This document shows, piece after piece, positions 53,340-63,717 of a DNA stretch of 64,000 nt. Every line of letters starts with the position of its first letter. Position 1 is the first letter of the stretch. The notes under the pieces are model-generated. The model was not told where the DNA came from. It searched no databases and was given only the letters and a program-made list of their open reading frames with translations. Source of the stretch: Clostridiales bacterium UBA1742 (lineage in GTDB: Bacteria > Bacillota > Clostridia > TANB77 > CAG-508). Position numbers and translations under genes: made by a program. The stretch covers positions 1 through 64,000 of the forward strand of contig DCHW01000030.1 in assembly GCA_002314935.1 (NCBI GenBank), read 5' to 3'.

Positions 53340-56300
53340 ATGAAAAAGATTAAGATAATATGTTTTAGTATAATAGTTATAATGCTGATACTTGCTTGTG
53401 TAATGAGTGTAAATTTATTAAACAATGTTAATTTAGTTGGAAAGAAAATTTTAGAAAATAAAATGGAAGCATTAACAACTTATGAGAATAAAGATACAGT
53501 ATATATTTCAGCTTCACAAAAACCATGGGCAAATGTTTTTTGTGAACAAGAAGGATATGATATAAACACTTGGGGAACATATACTAGAACCAATAGTACA
53601 GTATCATTAAGTAATATACAAAAATTTAAAATTGCATATATTTTAACTACAAATTCAGAAGGATATACCAAAAGAGGATCAAATGATGTTCCAAGTGGAT
53701 TTTCTGGAGATGGACCATATGCTTCGTTTAATAATGCACAACAGGCAATATGGGCAACTTTATGTTCAAAAGGTTTTTCTACTACACATGAATCATATGG
53801 TGTAAATCTTTATTATAGGAAAGTTGAAAAAATAGGAAGTACATGGAAATGGCAGGGAGGAACTCATTCTCCGTCTACAAGTACTTCAAGGCCAACATGG
53901 GTTAATTTATATATAAATGCTTCTGATTATGCAACGGCAGCAAATAGTGCTTCTATTTCTGCAACTACGTATACTGGAACAGTAAAAAAGGTAACAGATG
54001 ATGGAAAAGTAGTAATTGGTCCATATAAGGTGTCATATACAACTATTACAGGAAGGACTGCTACAGTTTCACTTGATAGTTCTTTATCTGGAAAGGCATA
54101 TGTTTCAGATATAAATGGAAATAATAAATCAATAGTAAATAATACAGATTTTTATATTACGGTAAATCAAGCACACATTAGTTCTTTAACAGGAAAAAGT
54201 ATAAAAATAAATTATAAAATAAATTTACAAATTGTTGATAAAGCATATAAATTTTCACCAAATACAGGAACACAGCAATTAATAACATTTACATTAAAAT
54301 CATATGATAAAACAGCAAATGTAAATTTATCAATACCTACACTTGTACCTAAAGTTGCAATTAATTTAAATAAAATTAATGATTTAGGAAATAATTTAAC
54401 AGGTGCAAAATTTGATATTAGTTTTAAACAGGGAGCAACATCTTTAGGAAGCAAAACAGGTGTAAATGCAGGAGAAACATTAACATCAAATCAACCATCT
54501 GGAACAGGAGATATAACAGTTACAGTAAAAGAAACTAATGTACCAGAAGGATATTATAGTTTTGGAACTGCAACAGCTACATTAAAGTATGATGCTACAA
54601 ATTCAAAATGGTATCTATATGATAATGGAAATACTATATTTCATGAAAAATCAAATACAAGAACAACTACATTAACAACTTTAACAATTAATACTGTTAA
54701 TAAAGCTAAAATAGAAAATTTAGTAATTAATAAAGTTAATTCAATTGGAATAGGTATAGAAGGTGCAAAATTTAAAGTTACAGATATTACAAATTGCTCA
54801 AATAGTACAGATATAAAAAGTAAAACATATATAACAGATGCTAATGGAAATATAAATATCGGAGAAATAAAAGTAGGAGATTTAAATAATTCACAAGTTG
54901 TTATAACATTAGAAGAAACTGATGCTCCTGCTGGATATAATAAATTAACTGGAAATGTTGAAATTACATTAACATATTTAAAGGCATTAAATAATTGGGT
55001 AAGTGAAATTACTTCAAAGCCAACTATAGAACAAAATGCACAAGATGCACTATTTACAACTAATTGCGTTAAAAGTGGAAATAAAACAACAGTAAATGTA
55101 AAAATTCCAGATTTAGCCAAAATTGATGAATTGAAAATTAAAAAAGTAGATCAAAATGGAACGTCAATAAAAGGTGCAAAATTTAAAGTTACAAATATTA
55201 CAAATTGTTCAAATAGTACAGATATAGAAGGAACTGAATATGTAACTGGAGCTGATGGAATACTTACAATTAAAGATGTTGTATCAAAATCAATGGATGA
55301 ATCAATAGTTGTTGAATTAGAAGAAACTAATGCACCTAAAGGGTATAAAAAATTAAGTGAGACTATTGAAGTTACCTTTACATATAATGGAACAAGTAAA
55401 AAATGGGAAGGAATAGTAACTAAGGAGCCAACTGTTGAACATAATAATGGATGTCAATTTGATGTTACTTCAACTGGTAGTACAAATCAAACAATAGCAA
55501 CTATAACGGCAACAGATTTAGCTGAAATTGATGATTTAATAATTAATAAAATTGACTCAATGGATAACAGCTTAGAGATATCTGGAGTTAAATTTAAAGT
55601 TACTGGTACTACAAATTGTGCAAATTCAGAAGATATTTTAAATAAAGAATTTAAAACAGTAGATGGTAAATTAAGTTTTGGAAGAATAACATTTGCAAAT
55701 ATTAATGAGACTTTAGAAATAACAATTGAAGAAACAAGCGCTGCGTTAGGTTATAAAAATCTTACTGCTCCTATAACAATTAAGATAGATTATAATGGAG
55801 CTGCAAGTTATAATGTTTCTATAGAGAGTGACAATGAAGAAGATGTTACTATAGAAGATAATAGTAATAATATAATAACAGTAGCTGTTCCAAATATACC
55901 AGTAATGCTTGTTGGTGGAATAGTATTTAATGATGGATCAAATGGTGAATCAAAAGAAGGAAATCAAACTTTACAAAATGGAACTTATACAAAACAAGCT
56001 GATTTTGATGAAGGTTTATCAGGAGTTACAGTTCAACTACTTAATGAAGATAGCGAAGTAATTGCAACTACAATATCATCTGAGGGCAATGAAACTATAA
56101 CATACACAAGCTATAATGGTGAAGAATATACAAAAACATTAGTTAAAGGTGAATATTTCTTTAGTTGTACAGACGAAGAGGACTATTTAGTAAGAGACAA
56201 CTATACTGTTATATTTATATATAATGGTCAAAAATTTATAACAACTGCTATAGCAGCAAATTTACAAGAAAATAATGATATGAATAAAACTGAAGAAATG

Positions 56301-59075
56301 GGAAGAAGCACTTTTAATAATCAGTTTGTTACAATTAATAATGCTTCAGGTTTAGCATATAGTTATACTGAAAAAGAAGATTGTGAAAATGTTGAGGATG
56401 CAAATTTATTGATGTATACTGATGAAACAACATCTTGGGTAAATGACAATTATGAATCAGAGGTTAAAGAAGAATTTACAATATATTCAAAAACAGGATA
56501 TGATTTAACTGACAATTGGCAAAATGTATGGAATTCTAATGGAGAAGTAAATACTAATGCATATCAATTAGATACAAATTGTGGTTTAAGAGAAAGAAGA
56601 CTTGATATATCTTTAACAGATGATGTTGAAAATGTTGAAGTTAGCATTAATGGAAAAACAGCAACATATAATTATGCACAAGTTATAGATGGCGAAGTAG
56701 ATGCGCTATTAAATGGAGATAATCTTTCAAAAAATGTTAAACTAAATTATAATCAAGATATTTATGAATCAGATTATAACTATAGAATAGAAGATTATGC
56801 TGATGGGCTATTAGAAAACAATTTAAACGAAAATGATGCTGCTGAAATTGCAGGAAATGTTTCTGTGGAAAGTGAATTAAAGATAAATGTTACATATAAA
56901 TTAAAAGTAAAACTTCAAACTATTACTGAAGAAGGAAGTGTTAGGGTTAAAACAGTATATGATTATTATAACAAAGATGTATATACATATATAGGAGAAG
57001 ATGAACGTGTTTCTGTAGTAGAACCTGGAGTGGTTGAAATCGATTTAAGTGACAGTGAACTAAATGGAGAATATTCTGAAGAAATAGAGCTAAAATTTAG
57101 TGTGGTTATTCCAGATGGAGCAAATGTTGGTGAAGAAATATGTACTGGAGAAAATTATGCTGAAATAGTTGAATATTCAACAGAGGACGGATTAATAGAT
57201 AGAGACTCTAATCCAGGGGATATAAGTGAACATATTGAAGATGATACAGATTATGCACCAAGCATGATATTTAAACTAGCTGAAAATAAGACAAGAACAA
57301 TTAGTGGATATGTATGGAATGATTCTGCAAATAAAGATTCATATGAAATTGGTGATGGAATTAAAAAAGAAGAGACTGAAGAAGTAGTTAATGATGTTAT
57401 TGTACAACTTATAGAAATAAAACCTATAGAAATATTAGGAACAACATATAATTTAGAATATATTTGGCAAGAAACAAGAAGTGGAAGCAATGAAGTAAGC
57501 GCAATTGATTTAGGTAATACAAATATAGAGAACTATTATAATAATATAACTGAAAATGGTAAATATGAGTTTACTGGATTTATACCAGGTAATTACATTG
57601 TAAGGTTTATATATGGTGATGGAACAACAGAAGATGTAACAACATATAATGGTCAAGATTATAAGTCAACATATTATGGAGATTATGCATCAAATGATTA
57701 TTATAATACAAGTGAAAATTCATTTAACAAGGATATTTCTGTAGCAAGAGATAACGAAGCAAGAAGATTAGAAGTAATGGCATATTCTGCTGAAATTGAT
57801 TATGATATAGGTAGTGCAGTTGAATCAAAGACAGATCCTATGTTAAAAGCTACATGGATGTGTGCAGAAACACTAAAAATTAATGTACCTGTAGATGCAG
57901 ATGATATTGCAACTGCTTCAGATAGTACAGATTCTTCTAATTCAGAAAATCAAATAACATTTGATAAAATTAACTTTGGATTAGAAAAGAGACCAGAAAC
58001 AAAAATAGAATTAGAAAAACATATTACAGCATTAAGTGTAACAACAGAAAGTGGACAAATTTTATTAGATGCAAGAGCTGATATAGATGATTTGACTAAA
58101 AATAAAGAAGGTGTAACAAAGGGATTAACATCAATTACTTCAACGAGAAATAATAGAGGATACTGGAGATTAGAAACTGATTTATCAGAACTTGGTCAAG
58201 GATCTGAAATGGAAGTAACATATACATATGTAGTTAAAAACGTGGGAGACACAGACTATTTATCTAAAACTTTAATAGATGAATATAAAGCAGATATAAC
58301 TGATCCAAGCAAGACAATAAATAATTATAAAGAGTATTTGATAGGTACAGCATCATATGTAAAAGCTAATATTCAAATTGGATCACATACTATAGGAAAG
58401 TATTTAGGAAACTTCTATTATACAGGAAGCCAAGATCCTGAGAAGGATGCTAAAGTTCCAACACAAGTAAATGAAATTCAAGAAGCATTAAATAACCAAT
58501 TTGGATTAAGCACAGATAATAATTATTTTGAGAAGGTTACTGAAGCTGATGATGGGAATAGCCAGTATGCTATTAGTAGTGGAGGAAAATATCAAAGAAC
58601 AATATGGAGAATTACAGGAGATGTAATTGAATCTAAAAAAGAGACTATGAATACAATCATAAAATCTACTGGTGGATTATCTTTAATTCCTGGAGGAAAG
58701 GATTTAACTAAATCTGTAAATCTAGAAGCAACAATAACAACAGATGGAGGAAGCTACGATAGCTATATTGCAGAAATTACAAAATATACAAATGCTGCAG
58801 GTAGAGTAGACATGAATGTAGTTCCAGAAAATTTAAGTTATGTACATAGTGATGATACAACAAGAACATTAGATAATACAGGTGATACAGGTAAGAAATA
58901 TAAGAGTGAGGTGTCAAACGAACATGACGAGTTCTGGGGTGAAAGTATAATTATATCTAAACCTACAGGTGAAGATAAAATTACACCAATACAAATTATA
59001 ATGGTATCAACATTTGCGGTAGCAATAATAGGATTAGGAGCAATTACAATAAAAAAATTTGTATTAAAAAAATAA
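53340..59075 (+). CDS. Giant Cna-B/thioester-type surface adhesin
   Basis: 1911 residues from ATG 53340; GTG 53331 lies inside the AGGAGGTG site. A signal-anchor helix (about 2-25) is followed by a thioester-type region: ANVFCEQEG, then NAQQAIWATL about 80 residues on (Cys and the Gln of a TQXA-like motif). Four Cna-B/SpaA-like domains follow, each starting with I-(x)-K-(x)-(N/D)-(x)6-GAKF and ending LEET-(x)-AP-(x)-GY. Their Lys, Asn and Glu fit isopeptide bonds. SdrD B-like and further β domains come next, then a C-terminal membrane helix (IIMVSTFAVAIIGLGAITI). It is 19 bases after the other giant gene, so the pair is one operon. Likely a covalent host-surface adhesin. Confidence 0.85.
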   Translation: MKKIKIICFSIIVIMLILACVMSVNLLNNVNLVGKKILENKMEALTTYENKDTVYISASQKPWANVFCEQEGYDINTWGTYTRTNSTVSLSNIQKFKIAYILTTNSEGYTKRGSNDVPSGFSGDGPYASFNNAQQAIWATLCSKGFSTTHESYGVNLYYRKVEKIGSTWKWQGGTHSPSTSTSRPTWVNLYINASDYATAANSASISATTYTGTVKKVTDDGKVVIGPYKVSYTTITGRTATVSLDSSLSGKAYVSDINGNNKSIVNNTDFYITVNQAHISSLTGKSIKINYKINLQIVDKAYKFSPNTGTQQLITFTLKSYDKTANVNLSIPTLVPKVAINLNKINDLGNNLTGAKFDISFKQGATSLGSKTGVNAGETLTSNQPSGTGDITVTVKETNVPEGYYSFGTATATLKYDATNSKWYLYDNGNTIFHEKSNTRTTTLTTLTINTVNKAKIENLVINKVNSIGIGIEGAKFKVTDITNCSNSTDIKSKTYITDANGNINIGEIKVGDLNNSQVVITLEETDAPAGYNKLTGNVEITLTYLKALNNWVSEITSKPTIEQNAQDALFTTNCVKSGNKTTVNVKIPDLAKIDELKIKKVDQNGTSIKGAKFKVTNITNCSNSTDIEGTEYVTGADGILTIKDVVSKSMDESIVVELEETNAPKGYKKLSETIEVTFTYNGTSKKWEGIVTKEPTVEHNNGCQFDVTSTGSTNQTIATITATDLAEIDDLIINKIDSMDNSLEISGVKFKVTGTTNCANSEDILNKEFKTVDGKLSFGRITFANINETLEITIEETSAALGYKNLTAPITIKIDYNGAASYNVSIESDNEEDVTIEDNSNNIITVAVPNIPVMLVGGIVFNDGSNGESKEGNQTLQNGTYTKQADFDEGLSGVTVQLLNEDSEVIATTISSEGNETITYTSYNGEEYTKTLVKGEYFFSCTDEEDYLVRDNYTVIFIYNGQKFITTAIAANLQENNDMNKTEEMGRSTFNNQFVTINNASGLAYSYTEKEDCENVEDANLLMYTDETTSWVNDNYESEVKEEFTIYSKTGYDLTDNWQNVWNSNGEVNTNAYQLDTNCGLRERRLDISLTDDVENVEVSINGKTATYNYAQVIDGEVDALLNGDNLSKNVKLNYNQDIYESDYNYRIEDYADGLLENNLNENDAAEIAGNVSVESELKINVTYKLKVKLQTITEEGSVRVKTVYDYYNKDVYTYIGEDERVSVVEPGVVEIDLSDSELNGEYSEEIELKFSVVIPDGANVGEEICTGENYAEIVEYSTEDGLIDRDSNPGDISEHIEDDTDYAPSMIFKLAENKTRTISGYVWNDSANKDSYEIGDGIKKEETEEVVNDVIVQLIEIKPIEILGTTYNLEYIWQETRSGSNEVSAIDLGNTNIENYYNNITENGKYEFTGFIPGNYIVRFIYGDGTTEDVTTYNGQDYKSTYYGDYASNDYYNTSENSFNKDISVARDNEARRLEVMAYSAEIDYDIGSAVESKTDPMLKATWMCAETLKINVPVDADDIATASDSTDSSNSENQITFDKINFGLEKRPETKIELEKHITALSVTTESGQILLDARADIDDLTKNKEGVTKGLTSITSTRNNRGYWRLETDLSELGQGSEMEVTYTYVVKNVGDTDYLSKTLIDEYKADITDPSKTINNYKEYLIGTASYVKANIQIGSHTIGKYLGNFYYTGSQDPEKDAKVPTQVNEIQEALNNQFGLSTDNNYFEKVTEADDGNSQYAISSGGKYQRTIWRITGDVIESKKETMNTIIKSTGGLSLIPGGKDLTKSVNLEATITTDGGSYDSYIAEITKYTNAAGRVDMNVVPENLSYVHSDDTTRTLDNTGDTGKKYKSEVSNEHDEFWGESIIISKPTGEDKITPIQIIMVSTFAVAIIGLGAITIKKFVLKK

Positions 59076-59078
59076 TAT

Positions 59079-59110
59079 AAAAAGAAAGGCTTTATAGCCT
59101 TTCTTTTTTA
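59079..59110 (+). terminator. Terminator of the surface-protein operon
   Basis: AAAAAGAAAGGC pairs with GCCTTTCTTTTT. Confidence 0.88.
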
Positions 59111-59112
59111 GC

Positions 59113-59136
59113 TGTAGGGGCGATTTTAATCGCCCG
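59113..59136 (+). repeat. Dispersed GC-rich palindromic repeat, copy 4
   Basis: An exact copy of the unit at 18613-18636, directly after the surface-operon terminator. Confidence 0.85.
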
Positions 59137-59263
59137 CATATTTATGATAGCAAATTGAATAAAAAAATATATTTGGTAAATAATTCTAATATAACATCTT
59201 GCTGATTAAAAAATGTTGTGATATAATTTTTAAGAATTGAACAAAAGAAAGGTAGGGTTAATA

Positions 59264-60664
59264 ATGGAAAGTGCAGAAGATTTAAAAAAACGTTTATTTA
59301 ATGAAAAAAAATGTGGATGGGACAGTGTTAATGAAGAACAAAAAGATTCAATAAGAGTATTTGGAGATGAATATATTCATTATTTAAATAGATGTAAAAC
59401 AGAAAGAGAAGCAGTAGACTTTACTAAAGAAATACTAGGAAAAAATGGATTTATAGATATTAGAGAAAAAACAGTTTTATTACCAGGAGATAAAGTTTAC
59501 TATGTAAATAGAAATAAAAGTATGTATATTGCTGTAATTGGAACAAGTCCAATTGAAGCAGGATTAAATATTGTAGGTGCACATATAGATTCACCAAGAT
59601 TAGATTTAAAACCTAACCCATTATATGAGGATACAGGTTTTGCATATTTAAAAACACATTATTATGGTGGAATAAAAAAATATCAATGGACAACAATTCC
59701 ACTAAGTTTACATGGAGTTGTGGTAAAAACAACAGGTGAAACTGTTAAAATAAACATAGGGGAAAATGATGATGACCCAACATTTGTTATAACAGATTTA
59801 TTACCACATTTAGCTCAAGATCAAATGGAAAAAAAATTAAAAGACGGAATAAATGGAGAAGATTTAAACTTACTTATAGGAAGTATTCCATTTAAAGATG
59901 AAAATGTTAGTGAAAAAGTTAAATTAAATATTTTAAGATTATTAAACGAAAAATACGATATTACAGAAAAGGATTTATTAAGTGCAGAAATAGAACTTGT
60001 ACCTGCATTTAAAGCAAAAAGTTTAGGATTTGATAGAAGTATGGTTGCTGGATATGGACAAGATGATAGAGTTTGTGCATATACATCATTAAGAGGAATT
60101 TTAAATGTTCAAAATCCAAAGAAAACAGCAGTATGTATTTTATCAGATAAAGAAGAAATTGGAAGTGTTGGAAACACTGGAATGGAATCACATGTGTTTG
60201 ATACATTTATAGCTGAATTATTAAATAAAACAGGAGAAAATAGACCTAATTTATTAGATAAAGTATTTTGTAATTCAAAAATGCTATCTGCAGATGTTGA
60301 TGCTGCTTTAGATCCAATATATGTTGCAGTTTCAGAAAAAAATAATGCTTCTTTATTAGGATATGGAATAGGATTTAATAAATATACAGGAGCTAGAGGA
60401 AAATCAGGAGCTTCAGATGCAAATGCTGAATATGTTGCTGAAGTTAGAAGTATATTAGAACAAAACAATATACCATATCAAATTGGTGAACTTGGAAAAG
60501 TTGATGTTGGAGGAGGAGGAACTATTGCATATATACTTGCTAATAAAGGTATAGATGTAATAGACTGTGGAGTGCCAGTATTATCAATGCATTCACCTTA
60601 TGAAGTAACAAGTAAATTTGATGTATATTGTGCATACAAAACGTATGAAACATTTTTAAAATAA
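59264..60664 (+). CDS. M18 family aminopeptidase
   Basis: 466 residues from ATG 59264 (AAAGGTAGGG upstream). Zinc ligands: NIVGAHIDSPRLDLKP (His and Asp), DKEEIGSVGNTGMES (general base and zinc Glu), a late Asp/His set including DANAEYVAE and PVLSMHSPYEV. AGYGQDDRVCAYTSLRG is typical of the family. It removes N-terminal acidic or neutral residues from cytosolic peptides as a large oligomer. It is transcribed alone between two terminators. Confidence 0.92.
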   Translation: MESAEDLKKRLFNEKKCGWDSVNEEQKDSIRVFGDEYIHYLNRCKTEREAVDFTKEILGKNGFIDIREKTVLLPGDKVYYVNRNKSMYIAVIGTSPIEAGLNIVGAHIDSPRLDLKPNPLYEDTGFAYLKTHYYGGIKKYQWTTIPLSLHGVVVKTTGETVKINIGENDDDPTFVITDLLPHLAQDQMEKKLKDGINGEDLNLLIGSIPFKDENVSEKVKLNILRLLNEKYDITEKDLLSAEIELVPAFKAKSLGFDRSMVAGYGQDDRVCAYTSLRGILNVQNPKKTAVCILSDKEEIGSVGNTGMESHVFDTFIAELLNKTGENRPNLLDKVFCNSKMLSADVDAALDPIYVAVSEKNNASLLGYGIGFNKYTGARGKSGASDANAEYVAEVRSILEQNNIPYQIGELGKVDVGGGGTIAYILANKGIDVIDCGVPVLSMHSPYEVTSKFDVYCAYKTYETFLK

Positions 60665-60674
60665 AACAAAAGAA

Positions 60675-60718
60675 AAAGAAGCGTAGCATTTTATTAGTAA
60701 AATTATGCTTCTTTTTTG
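60675..60718 (+). terminator. Terminator after the aminopeptidase gene
   Basis: AAAGAAGCGTAGCATTTTA pairs with TAAAATTATGCTTCTTT (with a few mismatches), followed by further T. Confidence 0.75.
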
Positions 60719-60738
60719 CATAGTAGAATGGAGGTTTT

Positions 60739-63108
60739 ATGGAAGATAACACAAATAAATTAAAAACTTTAATGGTTGTAAAAAGAAATGGAAAAAAAGT
60801 TAACTTTGATGGAACTAAAATTGCTTTAGCAATAAAAAAAGGTTTTGACAGTGTAAAAGAGGTAAATGATGATGAAAATACTTTTAAGTATAATGAAAAA
60901 GATGTGTATAAAGTATATTCAGAAGTTATAAACCAAATAGAAAAAATAAGTATGGACAAAATAAAAATAGAAGAAATTCAAGATTTAATAGAAAAAGCTT
61001 TACAAAAAAAAGGATATGAAGATGTTTATGAATCTTTTACAAATTATAGGGAAAGAAGAGCACAATCTAGAAAGTTATTTTTTGACGAAAAAAAGCAACA
61101 TAAGTTTTTAAAAGCATTAGAAAATTTGGGATTAAAATCAGCATGTGAAGAAAATTCTAAACGTGAAAATGCAAATGTAGATGGTGATACAGCTATGGGG
61201 ACAATGCTTGAATATGGAAGTACGGTTTCTAAGGAATTTGCAAAATCATATTTAATGAAAAAAAAATTTGCAGAAGCTCATGATAAAGGTGAAATTCATA
61301 TACATGATTTAGATTTTATGCCGATGGGTACTACAACTTGTTGTCAAATAGATTTAGAAAAATTGTTTAAAGATGGATTTTCTACCGGACATGGTTTTTT
61401 AAGGGAACCACAAGATATAATGTCATATTCTGCACTTGCGGCTATTGCAATACAATCAAATCAAAATGATCAACATGGTGGACAAAGTATACCAGCTTTT
61501 GATTATTATATGGCGCCAGGTGTAGTAAAAACATTTAAAAAACAATTTAAACAAACAATAAATGATTTTTTAGAGTTAACAGATTTTGATAAATTTATAG
61601 CAATGAATGGAATTGCAAGAGAAATTGATAGAATACAAACAATAGAGTTTGATATTTCTATTTTCTATAAATTTTGTAGAGAATCAGAAGAACTTGAAAG
61701 ACTTTTTAGAATGTCTTATCAAAAGGCTTTAGAAAAGACTAATAGGATAACATATCAAGCTATGGAGGCTTTTGTTCATAATTTAAATACAATGCATTCT
61801 AGAGCAGGAGCACAGGTACCTTTTTCATCAATAAATTTCGGAACAGATACATCTCCAGAAGGAAGAATGGTTATTAAAAACTTTTTATTAGCTACAGATA
61901 GTGGACTTGGAAGAAATGAAACACCAATATTTCCAATTTCAATATTCAAAGTTAAAGAAGGGGTTAACTATAATCCAGAAGATCCAAATTATGATTTATT
62001 TAAACTTTCTTGCAAGGTGTCTGCTAAGAGATTATTTCCAAATTTCTCTTTCTTAGATTCTTCATTTAATAAAGAATTTTATAAGGAGGGAGACTATAAT
62101 ACAGAGGTTGCTTATATGGGATGCCGTACAAGGGTATTAGGAAATGTAATAGATGGGGAAAAAGCTGTAACAGGAGGAAGAGGTAACTTATCTTTTACAT
62201 CTATAAATCTTCCAAGACTTGGAATAAAATATGGAATTGTAAATTCTGATAAAGCAGATATGTCAGGATTTTATAAAGAACTAGAAGAGAAAATAGAGTT
62301 AGTTAAAGACCAATTATTAGAGAGGTTTGAAGTACAATGTAACAAAAAAGTATATAATTTTCCATTTCTTATTGGACAAGGATTATGGTTAGATAGTGAA
62401 AAATTAAGACCAGATGATAAATTACGTAAGGTTTTAAGACATGGAACTTTAACAGTAGGATTTATTGGACTTGCAGAATGCTTAAAAGCATTAACAGGAA
62501 AACATCATGGTGAAAGTGAAGAAAGCCAAAAATTAGGATTAGAAATTATAGAATTTATGAGAAAAAAAGTAGATATGTATTCTAAAGACTATAATTTAAA
62601 TTTTAGCTTAATTGCAACACCAGCAGAAGGTTTATCAGGAAGATTTGTTGAAATGGACAAAGCAATTTTTGGTAAAATAAAAGGAATAACAGATAGAGAT
62701 TATTATACAAATTCATTTCATGTTCCAGTGTATTATCACATTTCAGCAGCAAAGAAAATAGAATTAGAAGCGCCATATCATAATTTAACAAATGGTGGAC
62801 ATATAACTTATGTAGAGCTTGATGGAGATACAACTGCAAATATAGAGGCTTTTGAAAAAATTGTTCATAAAATGAAAGAAGAGGGTATTGGATATGGAGC
62901 TATAAATCATCCAGTTGATAGAGATCCTGTTTGTGGATTTACAGGAGTAATTGGTGATGTGTGTCCAGAATGTGGAAGAAGCGAAGAAAATGGCATTAAA
63001 TTTGAAAGAATTAGAAGGATAACAGGATATTTAGTTGGGACTGTGGACAGATTTAACAATGCAAAAAAACATGAAGTTATAGATAGGGTAAAACATAATA
63101 TAAAATGA
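60739..63108 (+). CDS. nrdD: Anaerobic ribonucleoside-triphosphate reductase
   Basis: 789 residues, full length. An N-terminal ATP cone (about 8-100: VVKRNGKKVNFDGTKIALAIKKGF) is followed by the ten-stranded barrel with HIHDLDFMPMGTTTCCQIDL. The zinc site is in DPVCGFTGVIGDVCPECGRSE, and the C-terminal glycyl-radical loop reads RRITGYLVGTVDRFN. It makes dNTPs without oxygen and requires NrdG, an SPASM-free radical-SAM activase, to install the Gly radical. AATGGAGG precedes ATG. Its stop overlaps the nrdG start (ATGA). It is intact, in contrast to nrdG. Confidence 0.97.
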   Translation: MEDNTNKLKTLMVVKRNGKKVNFDGTKIALAIKKGFDSVKEVNDDENTFKYNEKDVYKVYSEVINQIEKISMDKIKIEEIQDLIEKALQKKGYEDVYESFTNYRERRAQSRKLFFDEKKQHKFLKALENLGLKSACEENSKRENANVDGDTAMGTMLEYGSTVSKEFAKSYLMKKKFAEAHDKGEIHIHDLDFMPMGTTTCCQIDLEKLFKDGFSTGHGFLREPQDIMSYSALAAIAIQSNQNDQHGGQSIPAFDYYMAPGVVKTFKKQFKQTINDFLELTDFDKFIAMNGIAREIDRIQTIEFDISIFYKFCRESEELERLFRMSYQKALEKTNRITYQAMEAFVHNLNTMHSRAGAQVPFSSINFGTDTSPEGRMVIKNFLLATDSGLGRNETPIFPISIFKVKEGVNYNPEDPNYDLFKLSCKVSAKRLFPNFSFLDSSFNKEFYKEGDYNTEVAYMGCRTRVLGNVIDGEKAVTGGRGNLSFTSINLPRLGIKYGIVNSDKADMSGFYKELEEKIELVKDQLLERFEVQCNKKVYNFPFLIGQGLWLDSEKLRPDDKLRKVLRHGTLTVGFIGLAECLKALTGKHHGESEESQKLGLEIIEFMRKKVDMYSKDYNLNFSLIATPAEGLSGRFVEMDKAIFGKIKGITDRDYYTNSFHVPVYYHISAAKKIELEAPYHNLTNGGHITYVELDGDTTANIEAFEKIVHKMKEEGIGYGAINHPVDRDPVCGFTGVIGDVCPECGRSEENGIKFERIRRITGYLVGTVDRFNNAKKHEVIDRVKHNIK

Positions 63109-63670
63109 AAATAAGACTAGCAGAAGAACCACAACCAGATAGCATTGTTGATGGTGAAGGCATAAGAACTGTTATTTGGACACAAGGATGCAACCATAAT
63201 TGTAAAGGATGCCATAATCCACGGAACACATGATTTTAATAAAGGCTTTGTAATAGAGGTAGATGACTTAAAAAAGGAAATTATAGATATAGAAGGTCAA
63301 GATGGAATAACACTTTCTGGAGGAGATCCATTTTTTCAACCAGAAGCATGTAAAGAAATAGCAAAATTTTGCAAGGAAAACAGGTTAAATGTATGGGCAT
63401 ATACTGGATATACATTTGAAGAATTGCAGAATATAGGTAAAAATAATAATACCGTAAAAGAACTAATGCAAAATATAGATGTATTAGTGGATCGGAAAAT
63501 TTATAATAGAACAAAAAAGTTTAGATGTAAAATTTAGAGGTTCAAAAAATCAAAGAATATTAGATATGAAAAAAAGTCTAGAACAAGAAAGAGCAATAGA
63601 GATAGAAAAATACAATAAAGATTTTGTAGAAGAAAATAAATATGGAAAGACTAAAAATATTTTCATATAA
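63105..63670 (+). pseudogene. nrdG: nrdG activase gene requiring two +1 frameshifts at CGG
   Basis: The frame starts ATG 63105 and holds the radical-SAM motif C-N-H-N-C-K-G-C (CNHNCKGCHNP). At 63222 the next in-frame codon is CGG; skipping the C restores GTHDFNKGFVIEVDDL and then TLSGGDPFFQPEA. At 63493 a second CGG occurs; skipping its C restores GKFIIEQKSLDVKFRGSKNQRI, with VDG and KFRGSKNQR conserved in NrdG. The rebuilt protein is about 187 residues and would be active. Without shifts, translation ends at TGA 63231 after 42 codons. Either this is a genuine recoding, two mutations, or two assembly errors; NrdD function argues against simple loss unless another activase exists. Confidence 0.8.
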
Positions 63671-63682
63671 AGAATAAAAATA

Positions 63683-63716
63683 AAATCACCTTATAAAATT
63701 ATATAAGGTGATTTTT
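63683..63716 (+). terminator. Terminator after nrdG, overlapping the next ribosome site
   Basis: AAATCACCTTATA pairs with TATAAGGTGATTT, followed by a T run. The 3' arm contains AAGGTG, the only ribosome-site candidate for the gene at 63718. Confidence 0.8.
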
Positions 63717-63717
63717 T

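Noticed and set aside
61083..61091. A AAA AAG in nrdD as a programmed frameshift site
   Set aside because: Zero-frame reading is intact to the normal C-terminus, and the -1 product has no recognisable continuation.
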